A stretch of DNA of 37,464 nt from an uncultured Planctomycetaceae bacterium (GTDB taxonomy: Bacteria; Planctomycetota; Planctomycetia; Pirellulales; Thermoguttaceae), in NCBI GenBank assembly GCA_947307005.1, contig CAMZHY010000002.1, positions 1 through 37,464 on the forward strand. The letters are read 5' to 3'. The translations under genes were made by a program, and so were the position numbers. Below the pieces are notes generated by a model. That model was not told the DNA's origin and searched no databases. It worked only from the letters and a program-made list of their open reading frames with translations. Positions 34,399 through 37,464 of the stretch are shown piece after piece; position 1 is the first letter of the stretch; the number at the start of each line of letters is the position of its first letter.

Positions 34399-34526
34399 TT
34401 TTCAATCGACAGTCGAGTTGTTTTTTCTTCACGATCAAGATCGTTAGACGGAGTGGAACCGCAGGTCTGACGCTAACGAAGTAGGCTTCCTAAGAGGGGG
34501 CTTTAATGGGCGAAACCGATTCGTCC

Positions 34527-35828
34527 TCAATCAATCCGTCGGCTGCGCGCGTCGTGTTCGGTTTCCCACGAGGGAGCCGTCACCGTTAGATTAACAACGT
34601 GAAGATTTTTCTTCGCCAGCATTGCGGCTACATCTTTCAAGACGCCCGCCTTTGTCGAGACGACAAGGACGGCGTCGTCTGGAAGTTCCGTTTTTTCTAT
34701 GCTCAGAACGTTTCTGCCCATGAGAACCGACGGCGCGTTTTCCGCTTCCGGCGCCAGAAATCCACCGATGAGAACGTTGCGCCATTCCAGCTTTTGACAA
34801 GTTTCCTGAGCAAAGAGGTCGACGCCGTAAATATACGCGATTCGATATTTCCGAATCTCTTCCAGATCGCTGGGATTCATGGCGTAGATTCCGTTCTCGC
34901 CGCGCATTAACCGAATATAATCTTCAAAGTGTCGATAAACGGTTTTATCGGGTTCTTTGAAGAACGATTCTTTTAGATTGAACTTGCCCTGAAACTGCTC
35001 GTACAACGTCATAACGCAGTTAAACATTATTGCGACGCCCATTTCCGCGCCGTATGTGCGCAGACCGCGATCCGCGATGAACTCGTTCATGTAGTAAAAG
35101 TTCATCAAGTATCCGTGAAAGTTCTTTGACGATTTCGGACTGGTCATGACCGAATTCGGACGGATTCGCAATGTGAAATATTGCTTCCTGACGTATCGGA
35201 CCCTTTTGGCGGTGAGAATTCCCACAAACGCGAAGAATTCGTCCTCGTGCTCGCAACCTTCCTTGTAACGAATGTTATTCTCTTGCAGAAACTCCCTTCG
35301 CCAGAATATTCGTTGAGGATAGCAGGTCCATTCGTTTTGACGGAGAAACTCTTCCAGCAATTCGTTTCCGGCGACGACTTCGTCTCGATATTTCCCCTGT
35401 CGAAGCGAGAAGGGAGGAACGTAGATTTTTTTCAGCTCTTCGCTCTCGTATTTTTCTTTGTTGTCAAAGAAGATCGCGTCGAGGTTCTCTTGATTCGCCA
35501 AATTCGAGAGTTCTTCGAGCGTTTCCGGTTCGATCATGTCGTCGGAATCCAGAAAATAGACGTATTTTCCGGTCGCTTGCTCTAGACCGCAGTTGCGCGC
35601 GTAACCTTGGCGTCGGTTTTCGGACAAGCGGATTATTGTCATCCTGTCGTCGCGTTTGGCGCGTTCGGTCAGAACCGCGCCGCTTTGGTCCGAAGAATAG
35701 TCGTCAACGCAGATAACTTCTATGTTGCGTAGCGTTTGGTTCAAGACGCTGTCCAAGCAAGCGGGAAGATATTTTTCCGTGTTGTAAACGGGAATAATCA
35801 CGCTGACTTTAGGGCTTGACGACGACAT
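34527..35828 (-). CDS. GT2 glycosyltransferase with C-terminal Rossmann-like module (copy 2)
   Basis: Full-length paralogue (433 residues) of copy 1, with the same GT2 motifs: VSVIIPVYNTEKYLPACLDS, VICVDDYSSDQ, YFLDSDDMIEPETLEELS and CEHEDEFFAFVG. The Rossmann-like module reads YRIAYIYGVDLFAQETCQ, so the second and third glycines of the GxGxxG-type loop are lost, unlike copy 1. The last 30 residues differ entirely from copy 1 and from the decayed copy. A 128 bp gap to copy 1 holds a 14-base palindrome (ACGATC-aa-GATCGT at 34431-34444) and no terminator. The upstream leader has an inverted repeat at 35866-35906. Confidence 0.93.
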   Translation of the reverse strand: MSSSSPKVSVIIPVYNTEKYLPACLDSVLNQTLRNIEVICVDDYSSDQSGAVLTERAKRDDRMTIIRLSENRRQGYARNCGLEQATGKYVYFLDSDDMIEPETLEELSNLANQENLDAIFFDNKEKYESEELKKIYVPPFSLRQGKYRDEVVAGNELLEEFLRQNEWTCYPQRIFWRREFLQENNIRYKEGCEHEDEFFAFVGILTAKRVRYVRKQYFTLRIRPNSVMTSPKSSKNFHGYLMNFYYMNEFIADRGLRTYGAEMGVAIMFNCVMTLYEQFQGKFNLKESFFKEPDKTVYRHFEDYIRLMRGENGIYAMNPSDLEEIRKYRIAYIYGVDLFAQETCQKLEWRNVLIGGFLAPEAENAPSVLMGRNVLSIEKTELPDDAVLVVSTKAGVLKDVAAMLAKKNLHVVNLTVTAPSWETEHDARSRRID

Positions 35829-35865
35829 TTTTCTTCAGCAACCGAGTATTATGACTTTTTCACAC

Positions 35866-35906
35866 CGTCGACGCATTTCCCCGTCTTCTAAAAAGACGCG
35901 TCGACG
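35866..35906 (-). repeat. Interrupted inverted repeat in the leader of GT2 copy 2
   Basis: Outer arms CGTCGACGC (35866-35874) and GCGTCGACG (35898-35906) are perfect. An inner stem GTCTT (35883-35887) / AAGAC (35893-35897) leaves an 8 nt bulge on one side. On the minus strand it lies about 38 nt before the ATG and has no U tract after it, so a leader structure or protein site is more likely than a terminator. Confidence 0.5.
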
Positions 35907-36012
35907 AGCGTCGCCGGGGAATTAATGCGGCGAGGCGTTTGTGTATTTTGGGGTGGGATCGCGAACAAGAAGTTACTGGGCGATCGGCGATTAAAACTAA
36001 CGCGCCACAAAC

Positions 36013-36039
36013 ATTATAAGGAGTCCTGTTCTTTGACAA
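36013..36039 (-). promoter_or_regulatory. Candidate promoter of GT2 copy 2
   Basis: On the minus strand TTGTCA (36034-36039), 15 bp, perfect TATAAT (36013-36018). The spacer is short. The leader would be about 180 nt and includes the inverted repeat. Confidence 0.4.
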
Positions 36040-36189
36040 GGGGCTTGGCGTGGATCGCGTCTTACAAGAGAGACCTGGAGGCGTCGGTTATATGCGATTG
36101 ACGTCGCTAGTAATCGCAACGTTCTAAGAATGCTTCGGGCTTTTGGCGCCTTGGGTTTTGCGTGAAATAGAAAATGAATAATTCCCGCG

Positions 36190-37319
36190 TCAACTCGCCC
36201 ATGGAGGGAACGCCGCGGAAAGTTTGCTATGAGACATGCAACGGATATTTCACTTCTCCAACGCGGCGCGTATTTCTTCCCAGAGAGCAGGTCTGGCCGC
36301 GACGATAACGATAACGATAACGATAACGATAAAGATAACGTCGTTTGGTATTTCCGCCTCTTCTATTTTCTCCACGCTTCTTCCCATGAAAATCGTCGGC
36401 GCGTTTTCCGATTCATTCGTCAAAAATCCTTCGATAAGAACGTTGTAGCTTTCTAACGCTTTGCAGACGGCGCGCCCGAGAGGACCTGTTCCGCAGACGC
36501 GCGCGATTCGATATTTCCGAATTTCTTCCAGCGCCTCCGAATCAACGGGGTAGAGTTCGTTTTCAACGCGTTCAAGTGGGAGACGGTTAAGAAAGCGTCG
36601 GTAAATGGTTTTATCGGGTTCTTTGAAGAAGAAATCCTCGAGGTTGAATTTGTCCTTCAGCGTCTCATATAGAGAAAGGGCGCAGCGACACATATTAGCG
36701 ACGTTGGTTTCCGTTCCGTAAGTATGCAGACCGCGCTTTGCGACGAACTCGTTCATGTAGTGGATATTCATTAGGCGCCCGTGAAAATTGATCGGCGATT
36801 TCGGGCTGGTCATGATCGAATTCGGACGGATCCGCAATGTGAAATACCGTTTTCGGACGTATCGAACCCGCTCGGCGGCGAGAATTCCGGCAAACGTAAA
36901 GAACTCGTCTTCTTGCACGCAGCCTTCAAGGTAACGGATTCCATTTTGTTGAAGAAACTCTCTGCGCCAGAACGTTCGTTGAGGATAGCAGGTCCATTCG
37001 TCCCGTCTGAGAAACTCGTCCAACAATTCGGTTCCGGTTGCGACTTCGTTTCGGTATTCTCCCTTTCGGAGCGAGAAGGGGGCGCATGGACTTCTTTTAA
37101 CTCTTCGTTTTCATATGTTTTTGTAAATAGCGACGTCGAACTGAAAATATTTTTTGCAATTTGTCTTAGAGAATTGAGTTTAGACATGGATCCGACGACT
37201 TCGCACGGTTGCAGACGCCGTTTAATCGACGGTAAACGAAACGGTTTAGGAAACGCCAATATCGCGAGTTTGTCCGGTCGTTTTTCAGGAACGCGGGCGA
37301 CAATCACTCCCAACGGTTG
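36190..37319 (-). pseudogene. Decayed third GT2 paralogue
   Basis: From about 37080 down to 36251 the minus strand encodes a clear homologue of GT2 copies 1 and 2 (EWTCYPQRTFWRREFLQQNG, EDEFFTFAG, YRIARVCGTGPLGRAVC). Four lesions are visible. A G5 run at 37078-37082 is one base short against the paralogues and breaks the frame at the position of PPFSLR. The region upstream keeps only scraps (GVIVARVPEKR, LFTKTYENEELKEVHAPP) and has lost the DSDD site. A TGA at 36248-36250 replaces an Arg codon after LEK; the frame continues, in near identity to copy 1, to a TGA at 36190-36192. A hexanucleotide repeat has lengthened a beta strand. The track ORF 36250-37026 is only the longest remnant. Confidence 0.88.
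36304..36339 (+). repeat. GATAAC hexanucleotide tandem repeat
   Basis: Six units in a row, five exact GATAAC and one GATAAA. On the minus strand they encode alternating Ile-Val within the Rossmann-like module of the decayed GT2 gene. The intact paralogues read VVIVATN there, about eight residues shorter. Confidence 0.9.
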
Positions 37320-37374
37320 AATATGACAAGACGAGACGGCGATTGCTCGCCGTTTTTGGAAGAAAACCAGATAG

Positions 37375-37406
37375 AAAAAAACGCCGGTTTTTCAACCGGC
37401 GTTTTT
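37375..37406. terminator. Intrinsic terminator of tRNA-Ile
   Basis: AAAAACGCCGGTT and AACCGGCGTTTTT (37394-37406) pair over 13 bp around a 4 nt loop. It lies directly downstream of the tRNA on the minus strand, with A and T runs on both sides, so it can work in both directions. Confidence 0.9.
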
Positions 37407-37409
37407 CAG

Positions 37410-37464
37410 TGGGCGCACATGGATTCGAACCATGGACCTCGTCCTTATCAGGGACGCGCTCTAA
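37410..37464 (-). tRNA. tRNA-Ile (anticodon GAT), 5' part beyond window
   Basis: On the minus strand the visible part runs from the D arm (TTAGAGC) through anticodon stem CGTCC/GGACG with loop CTGATAA (anticodon GAT), the T arm CATGG-TTCGAAT-CCATG and the 3' acceptor strand TGCGCCC with discriminator A. The 5' acceptor strand is cut off. Confidence 0.93.

Larger units (their letters stand above)
35829..36189. other. Leader/intergenic region upstream of GT2 copy 2 (361 bp)
   Basis: No gene found. It contains a candidate minus promoter (36013-36039) and a long interrupted hairpin close to the start of copy 2. Confidence 0.55.

Noticed and set aside
34431-34444. ACGATC-aa-GATCGT palindrome as terminator between GT2 copies
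   Set aside because: The loop is too small and an A-rich, not U-rich, tract follows on the transcribed strand. It might be a protein site.
36304-36339. Possible CRISPR-like array
   Set aside because: The six-base units are contiguous with no spacers, so this is a microsatellite inside a gene.
36810-37313. 167-residue minus-strand ORF as a separate gene
   Set aside because: Its first half is a damaged GT2 remnant, and its second half is the wrong frame of the GT2-like sequence after the frameshift.

Overview
The window looks like chromosomal DNA of a Planctomycete, probably of the Pirellulales/Thermoguttaceae kind; that placement is inferred from gene content and no 16S is present. The main clues are a large secreted protein with the planctomycetal N-terminal motif LEARQMLDA, a Tat-exported Gfo/Idh/MocA oxidoreductase, an oversized GspK, and LptB-like plus KdsD genes that point to a Gram-negative-type envelope. 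Base use is strongly biased to CGACG/GCG-type words. Stop triplets are therefore rare on the opposite strand, and many long ORFs in the track are antisense shadows.

Layout. (1) 1-3172, minus: an RND efflux operon (adaptor, then permease cut by the window edge) behind a good promoter with an inverted repeat across its -35. (2) 3388-7671, minus: a two-gene unit of a GH10-like protein that seems to lack its nucleophile, followed by a very long GspK-like pseudopilin. (3) 8053-9567, plus: a Gfo/Idh/MocA oxidoreductase with the codon usage of a highly expressed gene. It converges, through a bidirectional terminator, on an LptB-like ATPase with a long Arg-rich tail (9714-11015, minus). (4) 11103-16425, minus: three tandem NSS (SLC6-like) sodium symporters with one 45-residue MetS-like small subunit that the ORF track missed. 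(5) 16495-18675, minus: an ABC-F ATPase. (6) 18940-21600, plus: KdsD, a minus-strand tRNA-Val, a small membrane protein and a CBM9/DOMON-like protein. (7) 21690-22388, minus: a LolD-like ATPase without a permease. (8) 22889-26926, plus: a 1345-residue secreted protein with a cyclophilin domain, about five Ig/cadherin-like repeats and a helical C-terminus.

(9) 27064-37319, minus: a cell-surface glycan cluster, and the most unusual part. In transcription order it holds a decayed GT2 gene, two full-length GT2 paralogues with a C-terminal Rossmann-like module, a 799-residue HAD-family protein, a LicD-family phosphotransferase and a fused methyltransferase / choline-kinase-like / cytidylyltransferase protein. 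Kinase, CTP transferase and LicD together suggest a small phosphorylated alcohol that is activated as a CDP derivative and attached to a glycan. The substrate is unknown. The cluster starts beside a tRNA-Ile gene and its terminator at the right edge.

Several sigma70-like promoters (TTGNNN, 15-17 bp, TATAAT-like) and four strong intrinsic terminators can be read directly. I saw no transposase, integrase, CRISPR array or rRNA.
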